This document shows positions 51,401 to 60,412 of a stretch of DNA of 64,000 nt, piece after piece. Both the position numbers and the translations under genes were made by a program. Origin of the DNA: RUG100 sp034927505 (GTDB taxonomy: Bacteria > Bacillota > Clostridia > Peptostreptococcales > Anaerovoracaceae); assembly GCA_034927505.1 (NCBI GenBank), contig JAYFPY010000003.1:49954-113953 (forward strand). The letters are read 5' to 3'. The notes under the pieces were generated by a model. The model worked only from the letters and a program-made list of their open reading frames with translations, was not told the DNA's origin and ran no database searches. Positions within the stretch are counted from its first letter, which is position 1, and each line of letters starts with the position of its first letter.

Positions 51401-51925
51401 ATGAAAGTTATTATTACTGCTAAGAATGTGAACGTAAGTGACTACTTAAAGGACACCATCGAAAAGAAGCTGGAAAAACTATCTAAATATTTTTCAGATG
51501 ACATCGGTGTCAACGTAATGCTGTCGGAGGAGCGAAACAGAAAACGTATCGAGGCTACGATAAAGGTCAGAGGGATGATCTTCAGGGCTGAGGACAAGGC
51601 GGATGAATTTTATGACGGTATAGACAATGTTGTAGAAAAACTTTCATCTCAAATGTCGAGATTCAAGAGTAAATTACAGAAAAAACATAAAGATCAGAGA
51701 GAATTCGTGTTTGCGGAGTGGCCGGAGCCGGAAGAGGCAGAAGAGCTGAACGTTATCAAAACTAAAAAATTCGAACTGGAACCGATGACCGTGGATGAAG
51801 CGGTGATGCAGATGGAAATGCTGGAACACAACTTCTTCGTATTCCTGAATATGGAAACAGATACCGTTAATGTGGTTTACAGAAGAAAGGATAAAGATTA
51901 CGGGCTGCTTGAAACTACATACTAG
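51401..51925 (+). CDS. hpf: Ribosome hibernation promoting factor, long form
   Basis: This 174-residue protein has an N-terminal S30AE/RaiA domain (~1-95: KVIITAKNVNVSDYLKDTIE, KKLEKLSKYF, FYDGIDNVVEKLSSQMSRFK). After a linker comes the C-terminal dimerisation domain (~118-174: KKFELEPMTVDEAVMQMEML, FFVFLNMETDTVNVVYRRKD) that joins two 70S ribosomes into a 100S dimer. I start it at ATG 51401 with AAAGGAGG 8 nt upstream. It lies 9 nt before cdaA, linking translation shutdown to the c-di-AMP operon. Confidence 0.95.
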   Translation: MKVIITAKNVNVSDYLKDTIEKKLEKLSKYFSDDIGVNVMLSEERNRKRIEATIKVRGMIFRAEDKADEFYDGIDNVVEKLSSQMSRFKSKLQKKHKDQREFVFAEWPEPEEAEELNVIKTKKFELEPMTVDEAVMQMEMLEHNFFVFLNMETDTVNVVYRRKDKDYGLLETTY

Positions 51926-51934
51926 GGGAGAAGT

Positions 51935-52783
51935 ATGAAAGAATTTATTGATAATTTGATGTCCGGGATAGGCGTAACTGATATCCTGGACATCGCTATA
52001 GTAGCTTTTGCAGTTTATAAGATATTGGGATTCATAAAGCAGAGCCGTGCGGAACAGCTGGTAAAGGGTCTGCTTCTTTTGATAGTGATCATGATCCTTT
52101 CAGGTTTTTTCCACTTCTATGCGGTAAACTGGGTGCTGAAATCAACGCTGACCGTAGGCGTCATTGCGTTGGTAGTCGTATTCCAGCCTGAACTGCGCCG
52201 GGGCCTTGAACATATGGGCAGGAGCAAACTCCTCAACGGGACTATAGGTCAGGTGGACAAGGACAAGGCGAAAAACATAGTCAGTCAGTTCGTAAAAGCC
52301 ATAGAAGAAGCTTCGGCGAGCAAGACGGGAGTCCTCCTTGTCTTCGAAAGACAAAGTTCTCTCATGGACATATGCGAGACAGGCACGGTAATAGATTCAG
52401 AGATAACATCGGAGCTTTTGGGCAATATTTTTTACGAAGGAGCGCCCCTTCATGACGGGGCTGTTATTGTAAGGGGAGACAGACTTTATTCTGCAGGGTG
52501 CGTACTGCCGCTGACGGAAAACAAGTCGCTTCCAACGGAACTGGGGACCAGGCACAGGGCAGGGATAGGCATAACGGAAAAATCCGATGCACTTACTATA
52601 ATCGTATCGGAGGAGACCGGGATCATATCCATGGCCAAAGATGGAAAACTGGACAGATATCTGGAGAGCAAGAATGTAGAAAAGACTTTGCTGGATATGT
52701 ATTTGAAAAAAGAATCAAAGGAAATCTTTGCCGGGGTAAAGAAAGTATTTACCGGATCGGAAGGAGATAAAAAAGATGTTTAA
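51935..52783 (+). CDS. cdaA: Diadenylate cyclase CdaA
   Basis: This 282-residue membrane enzyme makes c-di-AMP from two ATP. Three N-terminal helices (~14-34, 41-60, 70-84) precede the DAC domain, with D174-G175-A176 (PLHDGAVIV) and R206-H207-R208 (GTRHRAG) as the active-site motifs. c-di-AMP controls K+ and osmolyte transport and wall homeostasis in Firmicutes. It overlaps cdaR by 8 nt. The cdaA-cdaR-glmM order is conserved, and CdaR and GlmM are known to modulate CdaA. Confidence 0.95.
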   Translation: MKEFIDNLMSGIGVTDILDIAIVAFAVYKILGFIKQSRAEQLVKGLLLLIVIMILSGFFHFYAVNWVLKSTLTVGVIALVVVFQPELRRGLEHMGRSKLLNGTIGQVDKDKAKNIVSQFVKAIEEASASKTGVLLVFERQSSLMDICETGTVIDSEITSELLGNIFYEGAPLHDGAVIVRGDRLYSAGCVLPLTENKSLPTELGTRHRAGIGITEKSDALTIIVSEETGIISMAKDGKLDRYLESKNVEKTLLDMYLKKESKEIFAGVKKVFTGSEGDKKDV

Positions 52784-53975
52784 CAACAAAAAAGTCAACA
52801 TCGTTATCTCCATTGTTGTGGCGATAGTTATATGGGCCTATGTTGTGGGGGAAGTGGATCCGTCAACAACAAAAACTTTTTCCGGCATTGAAATAGAATT
52901 TTCAAATTCGGATACACTTGAAGACGAAGGCCTGGCCGTAGTGGATCCGGGCAAAGTCACGGCGGATGTGACCGTGGTCGGCAAAAGGGCCGATGTAAGC
53001 AGGCTGAAGGCCGGCAGCATAACAGCAAAAGTGGATCTGAAGGGATGCGGAAGAGGAAATAATAAAATAGCCATAGATGTCAGCGTTCCAAAAACGGTAA
53101 AGGTAGATAAAAGCGATCCTGATACTGTAACGGTCAGGGTGGACAATCTGGTAACAGAAAAGAAAACTGTTGAACCGAAGATCAAAGGACTGGCCAAGGG
53201 AAAAGAGGCAGGTGAGATCACTGCTTTGCCAAAAGAAATAAATGTGACCGGAGCTGAGAGCCAGGTGGCAAAAGTGGATCATGTTCGGGCCACGGTCAAG
53301 GCAAGCAAGATCAAAAACGGCAGCATCGATACTTATGTTACGCCTGTACCGGTGGACAAAAGCGGGAATAAAGTTGAGTTTGTGGATACTGTAGACAGCA
53401 GGGTCCATGTAACAGGAACAGTATATGACACAAAGACTGTTTCGCTGAAGGTAGAGGTAACAGGAACTGTTGACAGTTCGGTGCAGCTTTCAAAGACAAC
53501 TGTCCCTGATGAAATAGAAATAAAAGGAACTGCCGACAGGCTGAAAGATATCAGCGAGGTAACAGCTGAAAGTGTAAGCCTGAACGGAATAAAAGAGACT
53601 ACTGACATTACGCTGCATCCGGATCTGCCCGAGGGGGTAGAAATCTCGGAAAAAGACAAGAATATAAGCATGAGAGTTGTCATACGCGACCTGTCTTCTA
53701 AAACGATACAGTATGCGGCAGATGATGTGAAACTGACAGGACCGGATGACGGGCTGCAGGCTTCGATCAAAACAGACAGTGTAACTGCAAAGGTAAAGGG
53801 TACGCAGGATGCCCTGGCTTCTATGAAGAATGCCGACATATCCCTTTCAGCGGATCTTTCCGGACTGGACGCCGGAACGCATAAAGTGAAGCTGGAAGCG
53901 TCATATCCGGATGGCATCAGTGATGTGATCCTTACGCCTGTACGCATTGAAGTAGAAATAAGCGAAAAGGAATAA
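52776..53975 (+). CDS. cdaR: CdaR (YbbR-domain regulator of CdaA)
   Basis: This 399-residue protein has a single N-terminal membrane helix (VNIVISIVVAIVIWAYVVGE, ~6-25) followed by four YbbR repeats of ~80-90 residues on the outer face (recurrent patterns such as VTVRVDNLVTEKKTVEP, LPKEINVTGAESQVAKVDHV and VPDEIEIKGTADRLKDI). It has the size and topology of Bacillus CdaR, which binds and tunes CdaA. The 18-nt gap to glmM indicates one operon. Confidence 0.92.
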   Translation: MFNNKKVNIVISIVVAIVIWAYVVGEVDPSTTKTFSGIEIEFSNSDTLEDEGLAVVDPGKVTADVTVVGKRADVSRLKAGSITAKVDLKGCGRGNNKIAIDVSVPKTVKVDKSDPDTVTVRVDNLVTEKKTVEPKIKGLAKGKEAGEITALPKEINVTGAESQVAKVDHVRATVKASKIKNGSIDTYVTPVPVDKSGNKVEFVDTVDSRVHVTGTVYDTKTVSLKVEVTGTVDSSVQLSKTTVPDEIEIKGTADRLKDISEVTAESVSLNGIKETTDITLHPDLPEGVEISEKDKNISMRVVIRDLSSKTIQYAADDVKLTGPDDGLQASIKTDSVTAKVKGTQDALASMKNADISLSADLSGLDAGTHKVKLEASYPDGISDVILTPVRIEVEISEKE

Positions 53976-53993
53976 TAACAAGCGGGGAACAAT

Positions 53994-55346
53994 ATGGGAA
54001 GACTATTTGGAACAGACGGAGTCAGAGGAGTAGCAAATAAAGAACTGACGCCGGAACTGGCGTTCAATCTTGGAAAAGTGGGAGCGCATGTCCTGAGCAA
54101 AAAAAATACAAAGCCGGTCATACTGATCGGTGCTGATACGCGCATATCGGGAGATATGCTGGAGAATGCACTGAGTGCAGGAATACTTGCGGTCGGCGGG
54201 AATGTCATAAAGGCGGGAGTGCTGCCGACGCCGGCGATAGCTTATCTGGTGCGGCATTACAAAGCAGATGCCGGTGTGATGATATCGGCTTCACATAATC
54301 CGTTCGAGTACAACGGCATCAAGTTTTTCAACGGAGACGGATTCAAACTGGATGATGAGATCGAAGATGAGATCGAAGATATAATCGTCAGAGATATCGA
54401 CGTGAACAGCCATATAACGGGCGACAAGCTGGGAAAATGTCTGGAGGCTGAAGACAGTGCGCTGGATCTTTATACTGATTTTCTCTTGAAGACTGCTGAC
54501 GGCATGGATCTTTCAGGGATCAAACTGGTGCTGGACTGCGCCAACGGAGCGTCATTCAAGGCGGCAGAAAGGGTGTACAGAGCTCTGGGCGCTGATGTGA
54601 CTGTGCTGGCAAACAAGCCCAACGGTTTGAATATCAACGATGGCTGCGGGTCTACTCATCCTGAAGATCTGCAGAAAAAAGTCGTTGAGGAAAATGCGTT
54701 CATGGGAATGGCTTATGACGGCGATGCCGACAGACTCATAGCGGTGGATGAAAAGGGTGAGATAATCGACGGTGACAAGCTGATCTGCATATGCGCAAAA
54801 CAGCTGAAGGAAGAGGGCCGGCTGGTGGACAACAAGGTCACAGCGACGGTAATGAGCAATATAGGTTTTCATAAATACCTGGAGTCTCTGGGATGCACGG
54901 TAGACGTTACCGGCGTTGGTGACAGGTATGTGCTGGAAAGCATGCTGAAAACAGGGTGCGTGATCGGCGGAGAACAGTCGGGACATATAATTTTTCTTGA
55001 CCATACGACTACAGGTGATGGTATACTTTCTTCGCTGCAGGTGATCAGATCTGTACTGGCCGACGGGAAAAAACCATCGGAACAGTCGGCGGAAATACAG
55101 ATATATCCTCAGGTGCTGAAGAACGCCGGAGTGAAAAATGAAAACAAAGCTAAATACGACCGGGACGAGGAAGTGCAGAAGGCAATAAAAAAGGCTGAAG
55201 ATGAAATGGACGGAGAGGGCAGAGTCCTCATAAGGCCATCGGGGACCGAACCGCTGGTACGGGTAATGATAGAGGGAAATAATATTGAAAAGATAACAGG
55301 GCTTGCTGAAGATATAGCAAAGCTCCTGACAAGAAAATTCGGATAG
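53994..55346 (+). CDS. glmM: Phosphoglucosamine mutase
   Basis: This 450-residue enzyme interconverts glucosamine-6-P and glucosamine-1-P for UDP-GlcNAc and peptidoglycan. The phosphoserine loop ISASHNPFEYNG lies near residue 97-108, the metal loop DGDADRLIAVD near 240-250, and the sugar loop GEQSGHIIF near 324. A phosphate-binding RPSGTEPLVRVMIEG is near 412. CdaA activity is inhibited by GlmM in several Firmicutes. The shared operon fits that link. Confidence 0.96.
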   Translation: MGRLFGTDGVRGVANKELTPELAFNLGKVGAHVLSKKNTKPVILIGADTRISGDMLENALSAGILAVGGNVIKAGVLPTPAIAYLVRHYKADAGVMISASHNPFEYNGIKFFNGDGFKLDDEIEDEIEDIIVRDIDVNSHITGDKLGKCLEAEDSALDLYTDFLLKTADGMDLSGIKLVLDCANGASFKAAERVYRALGADVTVLANKPNGLNINDGCGSTHPEDLQKKVVEENAFMGMAYDGDADRLIAVDEKGEIIDGDKLICICAKQLKEEGRLVDNKVTATVMSNIGFHKYLESLGCTVDVTGVGDRYVLESMLKTGCVIGGEQSGHIIFLDHTTTGDGILSSLQVIRSVLADGKKPSEQSAEIQIYPQVLKNAGVKNENKAKYDRDEEVQKAIKKAEDEMDGEGRVLIRPSGTEPLVRVMIEGNNIEKITGLAEDIAKLLTRKFG

Positions 55347-55364
55347 ACAGCAGGAGGAACAAAT

Positions 55365-57194
55365 ATGTGCGGTATCGTAGGATACATCGGGGAAGGCAAT
55401 GCGAAGGAAATAATAATCGACGGTCTGAAGCGTCTGGAATACAGAGGCTATGATTCGGCGGGGATCGCGCTTTACCGAGACGGAAAAATAGAAACAAGAA
55501 AACATGTGGGTGAAATAAAAAATCTGGAGAAGATAATAAAGGATCCGGAATTCGATTCTCACATAGGGATAGGACATACACGATGGGCAACACACGGTGC
55601 TCCGTCGGATATCAACGCTCATCCCCACAGTAATGAGGACAACACAGTCACAGTGGTGCACAACGGCATCATTGAGAATTATGTCGAGCTGAGGGAAATG
55701 CTGATAAAAGACTATGGCGTAAAATTCAAATCAGAGACAGACACCGAAGTGATAGCACACCTTATAGGGATATATTATGACGGAGACCTTCACAAGGCTG
55801 TAAACAGAGCAGTTGAAAAGATGAGGGGCGCTTATGCTATCGCAGTCATATGCGCGTATGAACCGGACAAGATCGTTGCTGTGCGAAAAGATGCGCCGCT
55901 GGTAGCCGGGCTGGGAAAGGGATGCAACTTTATCGCATCAGATATTCCTGCTCTTCTCAAATATGTGAGAGAGATATATCTGATAGAAAACAACGAGACT
56001 CTGGTAGTAACCAAAGACGAGATCAAAATATATAATGCAGAAAACAAGCGCGTAAACAGAGAAGTCTTTCATGTGACATGGGATGCCGATGCTGCCGAAA
56101 AAGGCGGATACGAACATTTCATGCTGAAGGAAATACACGAACAGCCGGATGGGCTTTCGGAAACATTGATCAGAAGGCTGGACGAAAACGGAAACATAAA
56201 GCTGGACGGCATCTCTATGACAAAGGATGATATAGAATCGTTCAACAAGGTCTATATAGTCGCCTGCGGAACGGCTTATCACGCCGGCCTGGTAGGCAAG
56301 ACCGCGATCGAAAAAATGGCGGGTATACCGGTGGAGGTAGATGTTGCCTCGGAGTTCAGATATAGGGATCCATTCGTGGATGAGAACACACTGTTCATAG
56401 CTATCAGCCAGTCGGGAGAGACTCTGGATACGCTTGCAGCCCTTCGGGAAGCGAAGAAAAAGGGAGCGCGTGTCCTGTCGGTTGTCAACGTTGTCGGCAG
56501 TTCTGTTGCAAGAGAATCGGATGATGTGTTCTATACATGGGCCGGACCGGAGATCGCAGTGGCCAGTACAAAGGCATACACCACACAGCTTATGTGCATG
56601 TATATTCTGGGATTGTACATGGGAAAGACAAAGGGAAGCATAGAAGACGACTATTACAGAAAAGTCATAGATGAACTGAAGTCGATCCCGGGAAAACTGG
56701 AAAAGCTGCTGAAGAATGAAAAAGACATTGAAAAAATCGCTAAACGTTTCTATAAGAGAAATGAAATGTTTTTCATCGGAAGAGGACCGGATTCAGGTGT
56801 TGCCTATGAAGGTTCGCTGAAACTGAAAGAAATATCATATATAAATTCCTTTGCCATAGCAGCAGGCGAGCTGAAACACGGAACAATAGCTCTGATGGAA
56901 AAGGATACTCTGGTTGTTGCCCTTGCTACTCAGGACAGATTGTTTGAAAAAATGATCTCAAATATAGAAGAGATAAAAGCCAGAGGGGCTTATGTCATAG
57001 GCATTGCGAAAGAAGGGCAGAAGGAAATAGAAAAACAGGCCGATGAGGTCATATACATACCGGATACGATGGATGAACTGACGCCTCTGCTGTCAGTGGT
57101 GCCGCTGCAGATATTTGCTTACTATGTGGCCGGGTTCCGAGGCTGCAATATCGACAAGCCGAAAAATCTTGCAAAATCCGTAACGGTGGAATAG
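55365..57194 (+). CDS. glmS: Glutamine-fructose-6-phosphate aminotransferase
   Basis: This 609-residue enzyme makes glucosamine-6-P from fructose-6-P and glutamine. The N-terminal CGIVGYIG (Cys2 nucleophile) starts the glutaminase domain, with YRGYDSAG and HTRWATHG. Two SIS isomerase domains follow (IVACGTAYHAG near 302, ISQSGET, and the C-terminal KNLAKSVTVE). AGGAGG precedes ATG 55365. Only 18 nt separate it from glmM, so there is no room for a glmS ribozyme directly upstream. Confidence 0.96.
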   Translation: MCGIVGYIGEGNAKEIIIDGLKRLEYRGYDSAGIALYRDGKIETRKHVGEIKNLEKIIKDPEFDSHIGIGHTRWATHGAPSDINAHPHSNEDNTVTVVHNGIIENYVELREMLIKDYGVKFKSETDTEVIAHLIGIYYDGDLHKAVNRAVEKMRGAYAIAVICAYEPDKIVAVRKDAPLVAGLGKGCNFIASDIPALLKYVREIYLIENNETLVVTKDEIKIYNAENKRVNREVFHVTWDADAAEKGGYEHFMLKEIHEQPDGLSETLIRRLDENGNIKLDGISMTKDDIESFNKVYIVACGTAYHAGLVGKTAIEKMAGIPVEVDVASEFRYRDPFVDENTLFIAISQSGETLDTLAALREAKKKGARVLSVVNVVGSSVARESDDVFYTWAGPEIAVASTKAYTTQLMCMYILGLYMGKTKGSIEDDYYRKVIDELKSIPGKLEKLLKNEKDIEKIAKRFYKRNEMFFIGRGPDSGVAYEGSLKLKEISYINSFAIAAGELKHGTIALMEKDTLVVALATQDRLFEKMISNIEEIKARGAYVIGIAKEGQKEIEKQADEVIYIPDTMDELTPLLSVVPLQIFAYYVAGFRGCNIDKPKNLAKSVTVE

Positions 57195-57202
57195 GAACAA
57201 AC

Positions 57203-58453
57203 ATGAAGGAATATGAAATAAAAGATATATCTCTGGCTCCCTCGGGGCATCAGAAGATAGAGTGGGTGAAGAGGAACATGCCCCTTCTTTCGGGACTGGA
57301 GGAAGAGTATTCAAAGACCAGACCTTTTGAAGGCATAAAGATATCGCTGTCGATACATATGGAAGCTAAGACGGCTTATCTCTGCAAGGTCCTTGCGGCA
57401 GGCGGAGCGCAGCTGGCTGCGACGGGCAGTAATGTTTTGTCGACACAGGATGACGTGGTGGCGGCTCTGGCCGACGACGGAATCAGAGTGTTTGCCATAC
57501 ACGGTGAAAGCGAAGAAGAGTATTTCAAACATATCGAAATGTGTCTGGAGCACAGGCCCAATATAATAATCGATGACGGCGGCGATCTGGTAGGCATGGT
57601 CCACGGAAGCAGGCCCGACCTGGCTGAAGAGGTCTGGGGAGGATGCGAAGAAACCACTACCGGAATTATAAGGCTGAAGGCCATGGAGCGTGAGGGCATC
57701 CTCAAGTTCCCTATGGTGGCGGTAAATGACGCCGACTGCAAACATCTTTTCGACAACAGATACGGCACAGGACAGTCAGTATGGGACAGCATAATGCGAA
57801 ATACAAATCTGATCGTAGCGGGAAAGACTGCGGTGGTCGCAGGATACGGATGGTGCAGCAGAGGGATCGCTATGCGTGCTTCTGCGCTGGGAGCGCAGGT
57901 GATCGTGACAGAGATCGATCCTGTAAGAGCTATGGAAGCGAAGATGGACGGCCATTCTGTGATGACGATGGAGCAGGCGGCTCCTCTGGGAGATTATTTC
58001 ATTTCTGCAACGGGATGCTGCAGGACTGTCGGTATCGAACACATGAAGGCTATGAAGGACGGCGCTATACTGGCAAATGCAGGACATTTCAATGTAGAAG
58101 TAGATGTGGCGGCAGCAGAAAAAGAAGCAGTTGAAAAGAAAGAGACCCGAAAGAATATAATGGGTTATAAAATGCCGGGCGGGAACTGGGTCAATATTAT
58201 GGCCGAGGGCAAACTGGTGAATATTGCGGCGGCAGACGGTCATCCCGCGGAGATCATGGATCTTTCATTTGCGGTTCAGGCAATGAGTGCAATGTACATA
58301 AAAGATAATCATGATCAACTTGAAAATAAAGTAATAGATGTTTCCCATGAGATCGACAATGTGATCGCAAACAGGAAACTGGCTGCATGGGGGATCCAGA
58401 TAGATCATCTGACTCCGGAGCAGAAAAAATATCTTAACAGCTGGCAGGTTTAG
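57203..58453 (+). CDS. ahcY: S-adenosylhomocysteine hydrolase-like enzyme
   Basis: This 416-residue NAD-dependent enzyme normally splits SAH into adenosine and homocysteine. Visible features are SIHMEAKTAYLCKVL (~52-66), GCEETTTGIIRL (~150), the conserved VNDADCKHLFDNRYGTGQS and the Rossmann motif VVAGYGWCSRGIA (~210). The C-terminus is shorter than in the ~465-residue eukaryote-type form and ends LNSWQV rather than the usual Tyr, as in the archaeal/Thermotoga type. Some archaeal-type members prefer S-inosylhomocysteine, so substrate should be kept open. It follows glmS by 8 nt. Confidence 0.9.
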   Translation: MKEYEIKDISLAPSGHQKIEWVKRNMPLLSGLEEEYSKTRPFEGIKISLSIHMEAKTAYLCKVLAAGGAQLAATGSNVLSTQDDVVAALADDGIRVFAIHGESEEEYFKHIEMCLEHRPNIIIDDGGDLVGMVHGSRPDLAEEVWGGCEETTTGIIRLKAMEREGILKFPMVAVNDADCKHLFDNRYGTGQSVWDSIMRNTNLIVAGKTAVVAGYGWCSRGIAMRASALGAQVIVTEIDPVRAMEAKMDGHSVMTMEQAAPLGDYFISATGCCRTVGIEHMKAMKDGAILANAGHFNVEVDVAAAEKEAVEKKETRKNIMGYKMPGGNWVNIMAEGKLVNIAAADGHPAEIMDLSFAVQAMSAMYIKDNHDQLENKVIDVSHEIDNVIANRKLAAWGIQIDHLTPEQKKYLNSWQV

Positions 58454-58463
58454 GAGGCAGCAA

Positions 58464-59273
58464 ATGTACAACAATACGAATTTTGATGAGAATGTAAATA
58501 TAAAAAAGAGAGTAAAGGATAACGTGGACGAAGCAGTCGTAAACTGGCAAAAAAAACCGGATTGCAAGGTGAAGTACGGAGATCCGGTCATCAGCTATGT
58601 CAGTGTGGATCATCCGCTGTTCATGGCCGGTCGCAACAAGACCATATCCAAACACCCAAAGGAGATATTCACTCCCGGGAATACAGTTGTCCTGGTGTAC
58701 ATACCTTATTCAAAAGAAACAGCAGAGAGCAACAAAGGCGGCAGCGAGCCGTCGCAGATGTGGCTGGATTCTTTTTATGATTCCATGCATCTCGCAATGC
58801 ATCTGAACAAGGTGATGCGAAACACATTCGACAAACTGGGAAGGATCCATTCGCCGACAAATTCACCGACGGACTGGAATGAAGAGACTCACAGAGAAGA
58901 GTGGTCTCACAAGCTGGCGGCGTATGCGGCAGGAATGGGAAGATTCGGGATCGGCGGGTCGTTCCGCACTGAGATGGGATCGAGCGGCAGATTCACTAGT
59001 ATTATAGTTGATAAAAAATATGCGCCGCTGGATGAAGAAGAAATCAGCGGGATAGATACGGACAAGGCTCTGGAACAGATGTGGACAGACTGTAAATTCG
59101 ACAGCGGCAGCAACGTTGAAGTCAGTGAAAAGGCAATAGCCGCATGTCCGGGTCATGCTATAGATAAAAACGGAATAGATCAGGAAAAGTGTCAGGCATA
59201 CTGCAAGACCATAAATGAATATATACCTACACCGGAGGTGTGCGGTAAATGTTTCTGCTGGAATGAGGAATAA
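58464..59273 (+). CDS. QueG-like (epoxyqueuosine reductase-like) Fe-S protein
   Basis: This 269-residue protein has a central segment KLAAYAAGMGRFGIGGSFRT that resembles the 'AxxAGLGxxGxxxxL' motif of QueG and reductive-dehalogenase-like corrinoid proteins. It has C-terminal cysteines (ACPGHAI, KCQAYC, CGKCFCW) able to hold one or two Fe-S clusters. The spacing is not the two classical CxxCxxCxxxCP motifs of QueG, so it is a divergent relative. AGGAGG precedes ATG 58464, 10 nt after ahcY, suggesting a shared role in methyl-group or corrinoid metabolism. Function unproven. Confidence 0.7.
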   Translation: MYNNTNFDENVNIKKRVKDNVDEAVVNWQKKPDCKVKYGDPVISYVSVDHPLFMAGRNKTISKHPKEIFTPGNTVVLVYIPYSKETAESNKGGSEPSQMWLDSFYDSMHLAMHLNKVMRNTFDKLGRIHSPTNSPTDWNEETHREEWSHKLAAYAAGMGRFGIGGSFRTEMGSSGRFTSIIVDKKYAPLDEEEISGIDTDKALEQMWTDCKFDSGSNVEVSEKAIAACPGHAIDKNGIDQEKCQAYCKTINEYIPTPEVCGKCFCWNEE

Positions 59274-59320
59274 TCATATCCGGCCTAAATATTTGAAAAG
59301 GGTATAGAGAGGTAATCGTT

Positions 59321-60316
59321 TTGAATACTACCATTATTTTTCTGGCGTATGTATTTGCCGGTTTTGTCGGTTTTTCGGCAGTGGCTCTGGTAATGCTGCT
59401 AATAAAACATAAGGATGTGGGAAAATCCCAGTTGATGAAAGCAATGTGCGGGTTTATGCTGTCATCCTTTTTGCTTGGCATAATATATTTTGTTACCGAC
59501 TGTCTTGATACATTATATGGAGGACATCCGTACAGCGCACCGGTAAGACTGGCGGATATGTGGCTGTTTATCATAATGGGATACTTCTGGCTGAAAGTGA
59601 TAAGGACCAGCGTTATTGAAGAAGGCATGGAACCTGATGATCCTGAAAAACCGGTAAAGGTATCAGTCATAGTTCTGCTGGCATTGGCAGTACCGGAATA
59701 CGTTTTCTTTATGGACCCGTACTATTATGTGTATCCGGGATGGCCGAGATCATATTCATATATTGTAGAAACTATCATGTTTTGCTTTTTCATAGTATTC
59801 GATATCATATACATATTCAAAGCTTTCTGCAGGATAAAAAACAGGGGGACCTGTATATACCTGCTTATAGTCACGGCGGCAGTAATGGCAAACAGCATCT
59901 GGAACGGCGTGGCTACACTTTGGGTCATAAAAGGTTCTCTTACGATAGAAACATGGAACACACAGGTCAATGATCCAACGGCTGTACTGCTTCTTATCAT
60001 AAATGTCATGACTCTGATATTTGTGTTTTATCATGATTTCAGCCCTGTGTACTTCAGGCACAGAGAAGAAGGCGAAAAAGAGGAATTGAGTGATGAAGAA
60101 CGGCTGGAGATACTGGCTGAAAACCGCAGGCTGACCAAAAGAGAAAAAGAAGTAATGGTTTTAGCCTTTGAAGGATGCAGTTATGAGGAGATGGCAGAGC
60201 AGCTGTTCATCTCAAAATACACTGTAAAACGTCACATGCACAATATTTATGAAAAGCTTGAAATTTCAACGCGAATGGACTTGGTGAACCAGGTAAAAAC
60301 AACAAATGGACCTTGA
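59321..60316 (+). CDS. Seven-helix membrane LuxR-type transcription regulator
   Basis: This 331-residue protein has seven predicted N-terminal membrane helices (~2-27, 39-61, 75-94, 113-135, 144-169, 178-203, 217-240), a short linker, and a C-terminal LuxR/GerE helix-turn-helix at ~265-328 (LTKREKEVMVLAFEGCSYEE, LFISKYTVKRHMHNIYEKL). The start appears to be TTG 59321 with GAGAGGT upstream. No closer ATG fits. Membrane LuxR-type regulators often control the adjacent gene set. Here that would be the oxidoreductase and permease at 60413-63394. Confidence 0.85.
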   Translation: MNTTIIFLAYVFAGFVGFSAVALVMLLIKHKDVGKSQLMKAMCGFMLSSFLLGIIYFVTDCLDTLYGGHPYSAPVRLADMWLFIIMGYFWLKVIRTSVIEEGMEPDDPEKPVKVSVIVLLALAVPEYVFFMDPYYYVYPGWPRSYSYIVETIMFCFFIVFDIIYIFKAFCRIKNRGTCIYLLIVTAAVMANSIWNGVATLWVIKGSLTIETWNTQVNDPTAVLLLIINVMTLIFVFYHDFSPVYFRHREEGEKEELSDEERLEILAENRRLTKREKEVMVLAFEGCSYEEMAEQLFISKYTVKRHMHNIYEKLEISTRMDLVNQVKTTNGP

Positions 60317-60322
60317 GGGCCA

Positions 60323-60350
60323 TTGAAAAAACATGAAATTTTGTGATAAT
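60323..60350 (+). promoter_or_regulatory. Possible promoter of the oxidoreductase-permease operon
   Basis: TTGAAA at 60323-60328 and GATAAT at 60345-60350 (preceded by TG at 60343-60344) are 16 bp apart. Transcripts would start inside or just after the hairpin at 60352-60382. Confidence 0.4.
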
Positions 60351-60351
60351 T

Positions 60352-60382
60352 AGAAGTATTCAGACAATACTTCTATTTTTTT
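60352..60382 (+). terminator. Terminator hairpin between the LuxR-type gene and the oxidoreductase gene
   Basis: A perfect 9-bp stem (AGAAGTATT / AATACTTCT, 5-nt loop) is followed by seven Ts. It ends the regulator transcript. If the promoter at 60323-60350 is real, start sites would fall within it. Confidence 0.8.
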
Positions 60383-60412
60383 AAAACATATTATCCCAAA
60401 GGAGGAGTTCTT

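Noticed and set aside
55347..55364. glmS ribozyme upstream of glmS
   Set aside because: Only 18 nt separate glmM and glmS, filled by a ribosome site. No space for the ribozyme exists there.
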